NCBI RefSeq assembly: GCF_026339955.1
Contig: NZ_JAPEPW010000005.1
Coordinates: 186,001 to 250,000 of the forward strand
DNA from: Streptomyces sp. NBC_01549
Lineage (GTDB): Bacteria > Actinomycetota > Actinomycetes > Streptomycetales > Streptomycetaceae
Reading direction: 5' to 3'
Length of the DNA stretch: 64,000 bases
Shown in pieces: positions 1 through 9,900 of the stretch. A model generated the notes under the pieces. It had not been told where the DNA came from and ran no database searches. It was given only the letters and a program-made list of their open reading frames with translations. The first letter of the stretch is position 1. Each line of letters begins with the position of its first letter. Position numbers and translations under genes: made by a program.

Positions 1-609
1 CGCGGGCGCGGCGGTGTCGGCATCGGACAACACGGTGGTGGAGGCATCGAACCCGATCCCCCCGCTCCCGCCGCCACCGTCTCCCTCACCATCGGCCACG
101 GTCATGGCCAACGCCGAGGCCTGATCGAGGAGTTCCTCGATGTGCTGCCCGAGGCGCCGGTTGTAGAGCCGTATGACGAGCCGCAGCCGCGGATTGAGGC
201 GGCGCGCGGTGAGCGCGGCCCGGATGTTGGTCTCGTCGTCGTCATGGACGAGTGCGAGGGCGGCGGCCCGTTCCACACCCGCCTCGGCGAGTACGGACTC
301 GGTGAGTTCGGTGGCCTCCAACACCCGCTCGGAACCGGCGGGTTCGGCCGTCCGGTTGGGCGGACCCTCCCCGTTGCCCGCGGCCCGGTTCACCGCCGCG
401 GACATCCGGTCGAACAGAGTCGAGGCCCGCGCCCGCCCGACCACCGGCGGCCGCACACTGCGCTGGGTGGGCGGCACGACGAGGGTCACCCGTTCGCCGT
501 ACACACCCCGCAGTTCGGCGGCCAGCCGGTGCGCCAGGGCGTCGTCACCGGCCACCACCATGTGCGCGGTCGTGTCGGTCGACGGGCTTTGATACGGAAG
601 GGTCCCCAC
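1..609 (-). CDS. TrkA-N-type NAD-binding protein, partial (runs off the left edge)
   Basis: The minus-strand reading frame is open from about 609 to the window edge and reads MVVAGDDALAHRLAAELRGV from the ATG at 560, with an in-frame GTG start at 609. The beta-strand/GDDALA/helix pattern is the start of a Rossmann fold of the TrkA-N (RCK) type, found in NAD-binding regulators of potassium and other ion transport. The later stretch ALVHDDDETNIRAALTARRL fits the end of the first Rossmann half, where the family checks for neighbouring NAD-bound subunits. Only the first 200 or so residues are present. No clear Shine-Dalgarno sequence favours either start. It probably acts as a cytoplasmic regulatory subunit or soluble half of a channel protein, but the C-terminus needed to decide lies outside the window. 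Confidence 0.7.
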   Translation of the reverse strand, partial: MGTLPYQSPSTDTTAHMVVAGDDALAHRLAAELRGVYGERVTLVVPPTQRSVRPPVVGRARASTLFDRMSAAVNRAAGNGEGPPNRTAEPAGSERVLEATELTESVLAEAGVERAAALALVHDDDETNIRAALTARRLNPRLRLVIRLYNRRLGQHIEELLDQASALAMTVADGEGDGGGGSGGIGFDASTTVLSDADTAAPA

Positions 610-673
610 GAGGGAGAAGAGTGCCGCACGGGGAGGTGTGGTTCCAGAGGGCGGCCGGCAGACCGACGTCGCC

Positions 674-1072
674 TCAGCGACGCGTACGGGCCCGTGCCTC
701 GCGCGGCGGCCGGACGAACTGCAACTCCAGCGCGACCGGAGGTTCGGCGACCCCCGGCCCTCCGGCGGACGCCCAACTCACCAGCTCCTCGGTGCAGTCG
801 TCCCCCATCGCGAACCCGATCCAGATCGCCCGCGCACCCCGGCGCCGCGCGTCCCCCGAAGGCTGCACGACCACGACATTGGCCTGGTCGCAGGGTCCGA
901 GACAGTCCACGGTCCGCACCACGAAGCGTCCCCCGGACGCCTCGGCCCCGGCCCGCAACCGCTCCAGCTGCCAGACGTGATCGTCGTCGGGATACTTCCG
1001 CGGATCGCCGCAGCAACACCCACGGCAGACGACCAGTGTGCAGGGCCGCGACGCGGCGGCACCGATCGCCAC
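674..1072 (-). CDS. thioredoxin-like [2Fe-2S] ferredoxin domain protein
   Basis: The protein carries CTLVVCRGCCCG near its N-terminus and DCLGPCDQANVVVVQP about 40 residues later. This is the four-cysteine layout of small thioredoxin-fold [2Fe-2S] ferredoxins, such as those related to (2Fe-2S) domains of NuoE and to Shethna-type proteins. The C-terminal part (IWIGFAMGDDCTEELVSWA) matches the usual helix after the fold. I chose the GTG at 1072, which gives about 132 residues. The open frame extends to an ATG at 1198, but that leader is arginine-rich and unlike family members. It lies 64 bases upstream of the TrkA-N gene on the same strand, so the two may be cotranscribed. The electron-transfer partner cannot be told from this window. 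Confidence 0.72.
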   Translation of the reverse strand: MAIGAAASRPCTLVVCRGCCCGDPRKYPDDDHVWQLERLRAGAEASGGRFVVRTVDCLGPCDQANVVVVQPSGDARRRGARAIWIGFAMGDDCTEELVSWASAGGPGVAEPPVALELQFVRPPREARARTRR

Positions 1073-1641
1073 CGTACGAGACCTGCCGGCCGAGGCTCGG
1101 TTCAACGGGTCGGCTCTCCTTGTCGAACGTACGTCTACAGCCGCAGACGATAGTTGACGATCCCCGTCGCGATTGGTTCGAGATGGACGGCGGCGCAACG
1201 GCGAAGGCCGGCCCGGCCAGGTGTTACGTCCGTGAGCGGCCGGCCGGCACTCTCGATTCGGGAACGCGCACCCATACCGTCGATCACCGGCAGGTCCGTT
1301 GTCAGTGCCCGCGGTTATGGTCTCTCACGCGCGGTCGGCTTCCGGGGGTTCCAGCTCTGAAGGGAATGGTTGCATCCCCGGCCTGTCTGGGGGCGGCCCG
1401 GAGATTCGTCCGGGACCTAACCGACGGTCGGGCTTCGTCGATGGCCAGGAGACAACCTGCCAGCGCCGACCGCGCACCACCGAAGTAGCCCGTGAATTCG
1501 TGGCGCCGCCGCCTGACCACGGGCCCGTTGGGGCACTTCCTCGCGGCCAGAAGGGCAGGCTGCGCCCGGGACGGCAGTGCGACGGCGGTTCGGATGCTTG
1601 GGTCGCGGGGTGTGTTCTGCCTAGGCGAGGGGTGGTCGGTG
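1073..1641. other. intergenic region, no gene recognised
   Basis: About 570 bases between the minus-strand ferredoxin gene and the plus-strand WXG100-like locus. Open frames here are shadows or lack protein-like sequence. It should hold the divergent promoters of both units, but I see no convincing -10/-35 pair or operator. Confidence 0.4.
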
Positions 1642-1969
1642 ATGAGCGAGACGGTCAGGAATGACGCCGAGGCGATGGCCCGGGTGGGGTCGGCCCTGGG
1701 TGAGCTGGGTGAGCGGTGGAAGGAGCTCGCGGACCGGCTCCAGGCGCGGACGCGGGAGCTGGGCTCGGGGGATGTTCATCGGTGATGGTGAGGAGGGCCG
1801 GCAGTTGAGGGAGAGTTTCCTGCCGGCTCAGCAGGGGCTGGTGGAGGCAATACAGGGTCTGGGGCCGCTGGGTGCGGGTTCGGCGGACGCGGCGCACGGC
1901 ACGGCGGGTGTGTTCCAGCAGGTGGATGAGACGACCGGAAAGATCGCCGCCGATCTCAGTGACGGCTGA
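1642..1969 (+). pseudogene. WXG100-like (ESX-type) small protein with a +1 frameshift in a G5 tract
   Basis: The first frame reads MSETVRNDAEAMARVGSALG from ATG 1642 and stops at 1785. The next frame continues GMFIGDGEEGRQLRESFLPA to a stop at 1969. Removing one G from the run at 1767-1771 joins the two into a single 108-residue helical-hairpin protein of the size of WXG100/ESAT-6-like proteins. The order helix, LGS-turn-GD, helix with ESFLPAQQGL fits the Streptomyces branch of the family. These proteins are usually exported, or act as the small partner of the larger effector encoded next. The gene ends two bases before that effector starts, so they form one operon. The shift could be a sequencing error, real decay or a programmed slip. 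Two separately translated ORFs (47 and about 65 aa) are a less likely reading. Confidence 0.6.
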
Positions 1970-1971
1970 GC

Positions 1972-3969
1972 GTGGACACCATCGAGGTGCCGGGGGCGTT
2001 GGCCTGGCTGGCGAAGATCGTGGTGGGTAGTGAGTGGCCGAAGGTCAAGGAGGGGCTCCTGTGGGAGCTGGGGCAGCTGGACCAGGAGGCGGCCCGGCTG
2101 CTGGGTGAGATCCTTGAGGCGTTGCGGCGTGTGATTCCCGGTGCGGCTGCCAGTGCGACCGGTCCGGCCGGTGAGGCGATGACGGATCTGCTGGACCGGC
2201 TGTCGTCCGTGATACCGGATCTGGTGGAGACGGCGACCGCGTTGGGGGATTCGGCGAAGTCGACCGCGGCGGAGATCCAGTACGGCAAGTTGATGATCAT
2301 CGGGGTGATGATCTGGCTGGCGGCGGAGCTGGCGGCGTTGCTGCCGTGGTCGTGGGTGCCGGGTGTTTCGGCGTTGATCGAGGCGGTGGAGGCCGCGGCG
2401 GCGGTGGTGGCCAGGACGCTGCTGGGCCGGATTTTGCGTTCGGTGGCCGCGCGTGCGTCGTTCTCGCGTGCGTTGCAGGCGGCGGGTGCGGCTTCCGCGA
2501 GCCGGATCGCGCAGTTGCTGGAGCGGCTGGGTGTGGACAAGGGTGTGGCGCGCTCGGCGGGTGAGCTGGGCGGCAGGATGGTCAACGGCGCGCTGGCGGG
2601 CACGGCTTTCAACGTGGGTCTGGACGTGGGGATCCAGGCGGGTCAGATGGCGGCGGGGGTGCGGCAGTCGTGGAACACGCAGGCCACGGCGTTCGGCGCG
2701 TTGACGGGTGTGGCCGGTGGCGTGCTGGGCGCGGGTCTGATCCATGGGGTGCAGTCCGCGGTGGGCAGGCTGGGGGAGAAGTTCGGGGCGCGCAGGGCTG
2801 ACGCGGAGGGCCTCAAGGGCCCGGAGCGGGTCATTCGTGTGGCCGAGGTCCGGGCGGAGATGACGAGCTGGGTGACGCCGCCGGCGGTGACGCGGCCGGC
2901 GTGGAAGACGGAGAACTTCACGGAGTGGAAGAGTGCCGCGGGGCTGAGGTCGCTGCCCGCCAGGGCCGCGGTGGGCGGGGCGGCGGGGCTGGGTGCCACG
3001 GTCATCGGTAACGCGGCCTCGGGTTACAACGGTGGTCTGGGACTGGGTTTCATCTCGGGAGCGGTCGGTGTCATGGCCGAACGCCCCCACATCCACGTTC
3101 CCCACATCGACATCCCCCATGGTGAGGGCGGTGGCGGGTTTACGGACCAGGACTTCAAGACCGGCGACACGAAGGAGAAGCCGGAGGCGGCGGGAGCCGG
3201 GTCGACGGTCCCGGGAACGGGGGCGGGGTCGACGGGGTCGGCTGGAACAGGAACGGCGGGAACAGGAACGGCGGGAACGGGGCCGGCTGGAGCCGGGTCG
3301 ACGGTTCCCGGGGCGACGGGATCGGGGTTGCCGGGAACGGGGTTGCCGGGGTCGGTGGTTCCGGCTGGCATGTCACGGTTCGTGTCTTCCGGCGGATCCG
3401 TGAATGCCGGTGTCTCCTCCCGCGCGGCCGGGCCGCCGCAGGCGCAGGCGCAGGTGGGGCCGGTGGCTGCGGGCGGGACGGGTCCGGTCGCCGCTCCCGG
3501 GACCGGGGCTGGGGCCGTGGCTGGGACCGGGGCTGGGGCCGTGGCTGGGGCCGGGGCTGGGGCCGGGGATGTCACGGTGTCCGGGCAGGCTCGGGCCGAA
3601 TCGGGACCGCCGCGAGCCGGGACGTCCGCGACCGGGCCGGTCACGGCGGGTGGCGCGGCCGTGCCCGGTGGACTGCCCGGTTTCCACACTGAGCTGCGCA
3701 GCGGTCATCCCGGGACGGAGCCCGCCGCTCCCGGGGCGGAGCCCGCCGTTTCGACCCTCGCGCGGACCGAGGCACGCGCGATGCCCTCCGGTGGGGTCAG
3801 GGAGACCGAAGGCGTGGGCGGACGCGGGCCGGCAGCCCACGCGGAGCACACCGCGGCGTCGGCGGTGCCCGCGGCGGCCGGGAGGCCGGATCTCTTCCGG
3901 GCCGCCGGCCGGCCCCAGCCGGACGCGGTCGTCGCGGCGGCGGTACCGGGGGGCCCGGCAGTGGGATGA
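1972..3969 (+). CDS. large WXG100-type effector with Gly/Pro-rich tail
   Basis: A 665-residue protein with a GTG start two bases after the upstream WXG100-like frame. Residues 1-120 (VPGALAWLAKIVVGSEWPKV and following helices) match the N-terminal helical module of actinobacterial WXG100-type polymorphic toxins (the CpnT-like N-terminal class). Residues about 105-150 are hydrophobic and could span or insert in a membrane (KLMIIGVMIWLAAELAALLP). Residues 190-360 are Gly/Ala-rich amphipathic segments. From about 410 to the end the chain is low complexity, rich in Gly, Ala, Pro and Thr (AGTGTAGTGPAG-type repeats). The stop overlaps the next start by four bases (ATGA), so this and the giant protein that follows are translationally coupled. 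The pair may be one toxin system split over two polypeptides. The biochemical activity is unknown. Confidence 0.6.
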   Translation: MDTIEVPGALAWLAKIVVGSEWPKVKEGLLWELGQLDQEAARLLGEILEALRRVIPGAAASATGPAGEAMTDLLDRLSSVIPDLVETATALGDSAKSTAAEIQYGKLMIIGVMIWLAAELAALLPWSWVPGVSALIEAVEAAAAVVARTLLGRILRSVAARASFSRALQAAGAASASRIAQLLERLGVDKGVARSAGELGGRMVNGALAGTAFNVGLDVGIQAGQMAAGVRQSWNTQATAFGALTGVAGGVLGAGLIHGVQSAVGRLGEKFGARRADAEGLKGPERVIRVAEVRAEMTSWVTPPAVTRPAWKTENFTEWKSAAGLRSLPARAAVGGAAGLGATVIGNAASGYNGGLGLGFISGAVGVMAERPHIHVPHIDIPHGEGGGGFTDQDFKTGDTKEKPEAAGAGSTVPGTGAGSTGSAGTGTAGTGTAGTGPAGAGSTVPGATGSGLPGTGLPGSVVPAGMSRFVSSGGSVNAGVSSRAAGPPQAQAQVGPVAAGGTGPVAAPGTGAGAVAGTGAGAVAGAGAGAGDVTVSGQARAESGPPRAGTSATGPVTAGGAAVPGGLPGFHTELRSGHPGTEPAAPGAEPAVSTLARTEARAMPSGGVRETEGVGGRGPAAHAEHTAASAVPAAAGRPDLFRAAGRPQPDAVVAAAVPGGPAVG

Positions 3970-6900
3970 CGGCACACGGCGGGACAGCGCCTGTCCCCGG
4001 CAGTGACTCACCCCTGGGTGCCGGGTCGGTGAGCGAGGGCGGCACGAGGGGTGCCGCAGGGCCCCCGCCCGGACCTGGTCCCGCGCACGGCGACGGCGTG
4101 GTCCCGGCCGGGGCGGTGGGTGCCGGCGGCCGGGCGGCGGGGCTCGCCACCGCGGCCACCGACGCCGGGGACGGCAGCACACGAGGGCCGGGAACACCTG
4201 GCCCGGACCGCGCTGCGCAGACCGACGCCGTCGGCGACAAGAGCGCCTCCGGCCCGGGCTCGCGACGAGCCGGCGAGACCACCAAGACGGCCTCGGCCGG
4301 CGGGACCACGGCGGGCCGGCCGCTGTCACCGACGGCCGTCACCTCCGTCACCGCCGTCACCTCCGGGGTTCCTGCCGCCGAGCATGTCCCGGACCGGTCC
4401 CCGGCAACGCGTGGCGGCCCCGGACGGGAAGACCCCGGCACACCGGCCCGGACCGACGACGCCGCGGCGTCCGGCGGCACACGTCCAAGCACACCACCCG
4501 CGGGTGCGGGGGCCCGCACCGGCGGGCACACCGCTCGTCCCTACCACGCGCCGGACGCCGAGCCGTCGGGAGCCGGGGAGAGCGCCGGACGGGATCCGCT
4601 GACGCGTCCGCCCGGCGGAAGCGGTGCCCGATCCGGTGATGACCCTTCCCCGCACGGCACTGCGGCCCAGGGCCGGGCACAGCGTTCGCGGCCCGGGCCT
4701 GCGGTGGGCGATCCGTCCGGTGGCCCGGTTCCCGCCGTACGGGACTTCAGGTCGCCGCCGCCGGCCGGCGCAGGGCGGGCCGCGTCCCCGGCCGGGCCCA
4801 GCGACCTGACCAAGGCGGACAAGACCACCCTGGCCTCAATCGACGCACGAGGGAAATTGTCCGATGAAAAGCTGGTCTGGGCCGCGCGACAGGTGAACAT
4901 GGATCACCATGGTCTGCTGTCGCGCGGGGATGCGCCGGAGTCGGCGGCTGCCCACCGGCGTGACCTGCTGGATCATATGATCAAACTCGTCGCCCATGTC
5001 TACGCGACCAAGGGCGCGCAGGAGGCAATGCTCCGGTCCCGGGAGCTTGCCTCGACCTACGGAACGGCGCGTACGACGGGGTTCCTGCCGGGCGGAACGG
5101 ACCGCCGCGCGAGCAACTACGGTGACGCCGGCCCGTCGCGCCCCGCCGGTTTCTTCCCCCCGGACCCGCAGCGCCCGGGCTCTGCCGCCCAGATCCGGCA
5201 TCCCAGCCTGGGCGGACGGCCTTCCGGCAGCCGGGCCGCTGCTGGTCCCCAAGGGCTCCCGGCGGCAGGGGGGACCGGCAGACGTGCGCCCTCTCCCGCG
5301 CCGAACCCACAGCCGCCCGCTCGCCCCGCTTCGGCCCTGGGCAGCGCCCGTCCGGCGCAATGGGCGACCGACCACTCGTTGACTGTTCGAGATGCCGCTC
5401 CCCGAAAAGGAACGCCGGGGGACAACGCCGCCAGGCGGGCAGCACGCCGGCTTTCTGACCATTCGTTGGGAGGCTACCTGAGAGCTCCGACCGGAAAGGA
5501 ATCAGGTTATGAGAGACCCGGTCCGGTAGCACCACCCCAGCGAACCGGTTACACGCCGGCCAGAGAGGGCGACGCTGAGGTGCGTCGATTCCTCGGGAAT
5601 CTGAAGAGTGTCATTTTCTATGTGGAGGATACGCCGCATTATGGACACCAGTCGGCGACCCCTCATGCGATAGCCTCCTTAAGGGAGAACGGATACTGGG
5701 GCAACATAACCGTAGTTGCTTCCCGAGATATGCAGCGTGATCTTGACGTACTCATATTCGAATCTCAACGGGAGGGCATCAGGCGGATTGAGGAAAAATT
5801 CAACAGCTCTGACGCCCGGCAAGATCCCCATAATCTGCGAATTGGCAAGGGTGCAGATTCGGCGCTGGTTTTCGTCGCCGCGAACGACTCGTTGGGTGAT
5901 GATTCGGGCGAGGCTACCGCCCTGTTGGACTTCCTGGGCGCTGACCGGGCTATTTTTCTCCAGCCATTCCTCTGGAAGCACGCGCCGCGAATTCTCTTCA
6001 CGCGCACCGGGCCGAATAGCGAGCTGAAGACACGGCTTCTGGGACCGTGGTCGGTTGAGCCAGATGTGAAGGTTCCGGAGACTGGCCCGCGCGCGATCAG
6101 AAGAGATGCAATGTATCAATTCGAAATACCGCGGCAAACACCGGGTGAAATCAGAGACTTAATCAGTAGAAGCATGGGGCGGGCGAATGGGGCCTCGGCG
6201 AGGGGGATGCAGGCCATCGTAGCCGCGACAACTCGTCAAACTGCGCGTGTTGAATTCATGCCTGTGTACGGGCTGCACAGTATATCTGAATTGGTGCGCG
6301 AGTCTTCCTTGAACACGCTCGCTCACGGGATCCGTGAATCCATGCTACAGGCTCCGGCGGGAAGGCGGGGTGCCATCGTAATGGCCATCAAGAATGTGGC
6401 GATAGAGTTCACCCCTGAATACGCTAAACGATGGCTGTTCCGTGCCGATCTCGAAGCCGATGACCTGGAAGGGAAGATCAAAAACTTGAGAAACGGAGAT
6501 GTCCTATTAGTTCGCGCGGGCGCGCTGCCCCAGGACGTCTTCCGGCAGCTTTATCGGATCGGCACGCTGCCCAGAGTCCTGGAAGGGCCCAACACCCTCA
6601 ACCTGACTATGCTACTCCGTCGTTCGTTCTTCTCGGTGGAGACCGATGAGACGCCATACCCCGATCATCATTCCGAGGCACCACGCAGATTGCAGAGAGT
6701 TACGGAATATATTACTCGTAAAACGCGGTGGGCGCGGGCCATCGAAGACGAGGCACCTGAGCTATACGAAAAAATCCAAACCAGCGAAAGTGTGCTGGAA
6801 AACCGCTGGGCGCAAGAACCCAGGCTTACAGTCGAGGTGATGGAAGACATCAGGGAACTTCTCGGCGAAAATGGCATCAAACGGATTTTGGGTGATACCG

Positions 6901-9900
6901 CCAAGGTGGCCCATCTTCTTTCATTCGGACTTGAGGGCATCCGGGACGCCAGCTACTCCGGGACGAAACTTCCCGCGTACACGTTCCCGGTTGAACGCTT
7001 GAAGCACCTGCAGGATCGAATTGCAGAAGCTCACGCAAATCTTGTCGTAGAACTGCGTGAGCAGAAAAAACATCTGTCCGTGGAACTCAGCTCCGGCCGG
7101 ATCCGCTTCGTGGCCGACGCCATTACCGAGGCGGGTGATCCAGGAACAACACTTGGCAAATACTTCACCGACCTGACCGCGCGCGCCCAGGACCCGGCCT
7201 ACGATCAGGTTCTGCAGGCGCTCCGCCACCTGATGGATGAAGAACGTCACGCCGCCGACAGGACATCCGACCGGACAGACGTGGCAAAACCCCTGACTGC
7301 ACCAAGAGCCCCGAAAGGCCCCCCGGGTCAGCTGCTGGGCGGCCGATTCGGGGCTCGTGTCGCAGAGGGGCGCATCCGGGTAAATCCGGAAACCGGCCGC
7401 CCCAGACCCACGAGCAAGTTGACCAGTGGACGGGACGACTGGGGGGCGCGGCACGTCTCGATGCGGCGCGGTGGGATCAGCCACGAATCCGGCGACGGTC
7501 CATCGAACGTGCTCGTCCGGGAAGCGTCCCGCACGTTCAGAAGCATCGCTCCTCCAGAGCGCCCACAGCCTTCCCCATTCTTCGTCGTCCAGCCACCACG
7601 AAGGCCGTCCAGCGCACAACCAGTACCTCAGGCGGGCACGGCTTCCCGGCTCCCGGCGGCGGGGCCGGCCGGGCGGGGCGGGACGGCCGAACAAATTCGG
7701 TCAGCGGCGCCACGGGGGGGAACGGCTGCGGGTATGCCTGGTATGCCACCTGTGCCGACGGCCCCGTCCGCCCCCGCCTGGCGACAGGAAAGGCGGCTCA
7801 GCACCGGACGGGCGGAACCTTGGCGGCCGGCCGGCGGCGGGGCCGGCGCCGCAGGCGCGTCCGTGGCCGGCGGCAGTGGTTCCTTCTTCTCCACCCGCCC
7901 CCGCGCAACCAGCCACAGCAGCGGCTTTTCCCCGCCGTCCGTACCGGCTCCCCCGGCTCCCGCTGCCCGTCCTGCTGTTCCCCGGCTACCCAGCCGGAGC
8001 GGGAGCGGGCCCGTGCCCGGGCCTTCGCGTGTGACTGGCTCCGGTATGCCCAGCACCTCGCGTGACGGCAGGCTCGCGGCTGCGGGGGCCAGGCCCTTCC
8101 CTGCCGGTCCCCCGCAGGCTCCTTCGGCGCTGCTGAGGGAGCGGCGGCTCGGCACCGGCGGGCCGGAAGGTCAACGGCCCGTCGGCACTGGCGGACACGA
8201 GGCGAGCACGTCCGTGAGCGGCGGCGGATCCTTCTTCTTCTCCCGTGATCGCGGGACCAGCGCTTCCCTGACGCCGGCAGCCTCCCGTCCCCCCGCTCCC
8301 GCCACCCGTCCCGCTTCGGCCCTGGGCGGGGCCCGCCCTGCTTCGGCCCTGGGCGGGGCCCGCCCTGCTTCGGCCCTGGGCGGGGGCCGTCCCGCTTCGG
8401 CCGCCTCTTCCTCTGCGGGCAGGTCACCCGGAGAGCCGATGCGTCCGAGGGGTGGCAGCAGTGGCTGGAGCGGTGGCGGGTCCCTGCGCCGTGTCATGGA
8501 CCGGCTGTTCTCCCGTTCGGGTCACCCGGCGGCGGGGTCTTCCGCTTCCGCGGTTGGTTCCGGGGGCGTTCCGGGCGGAGAGGTTGATGGTGCTGGTCTG
8601 TTGCGTCTGCGTGGGGGGGCGGGCAGGGGTGCGGGGGCCTTCTTTTCTTCGTTGTCCGGGCCGTCCGGGCCGTCCGGGCCGTCCGGGCCGTCCGGGCCGT
8701 CCGGGCCGTCCGGGCCGTTCGGGTCGTCGGGGGGCGGCGGTGACAGGCGGAGTGGTGCCGGTGGTGCTGGGGGGAGTGGGCGTCGTTCTTCGTTGGGTGT
8801 GCGGGATTCGTCGGCCGGTGCCGGCGCCGGCCCCGTCGTGGGGCGGGCAGAGCCTTCGAGGTCTGGTCTGTCGGGCCCGGGTCGTGACGTGGTCGGCCGG
8901 CGTTCTGGTCTGGCCGGGACGGACGCCGCTGGTGTGGTCGGGCTTCGGCGTTCGGCGACACCTGGCGCCACGGAACCCCGCCCGGTCTTTCCTGAGGGCT
9001 ATCGGAGTCCCGTGGGGCCCCCGGCGGCAGGCTCCGCTGGCAGACATGCGCCCTCACCCGCGCCGAACCCACAGCCGTCCGCTCGCCCCGCTTCGGCCCT
9101 GGGCAGTGCCCGTCCGGCGCAATACGCCGTCAGCAGGAACCCCCCGGGCGGCACACGCCACCCGGTAGCCGGCCCCAGCAACAGTAGCGGCGGAGGCCGC
9201 CGGGGCTCACTGAGCGGACAGCCCTTCACCTCCCCGGCAACCGCGGGCCTGCCCCGCCCGCCATCCGCAGCAGGCTTCGCCAGGGAGCCTGGCCCGGCCG
9301 GGACAGGCTCCCTGGCCCCGGTTTCGGGTGGATGGCAGCCCGGCAATCGGGCCGCCACTGGTCCCGTGGGGCCCCCGGCGGCAGGCCCCGCTGGCAGACA
9401 TGCGCCCTCACCCGCGCCGGGCCGGTCCTCGGGCCTGCGTGCGCCCTCACCCGCGCCGGGCGAACCTTTCGGGCCCGACGAATTCCATACGCCACGTCTG
9501 CGCGGCGGGGTGGGCAGGCGTCTTGGGAACTTCTTTTCCTCGCCGTTCAGGCCATCGGACGACGGTGAAGAGCGGCAGAGTAGCAGCGTCGGCGAAAGCG
9601 GGCGTCGTTCATCGCTGGATGTGCGTGACGCGGGTCGGGCAGTGGGTCGTGGTTCCAATGAAGTGTCAGTACAGCGGGAGAGCGAGTCGGCGGGCTCAAG
9701 CAGATTGCCGGCGAGAGGCTGGCGTCGTCCTTTCTTCGCCGCAGGGTTCCGGCAGACCCACAGCTCCCAGGAAGGTGCTAGCCCCTCGGCGACGACCGCG
9801 ATGACTTTTGTCTACGGCGTGCGAGCCGCCCAAGCTCAACGCGGCGTGTCCGGAGCTGTCGGCAGCCTGACGCAAATAAGCCGACGGCAGGTCCCGCTGA

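Noticed and set aside
142..1488. A 448-aa open frame on the plus strand.
   Set aside because: It is Arg/Pro-rich without family-like sequence and lies opposite the TrkA-N and ferredoxin genes, so it is a high-GC shadow.
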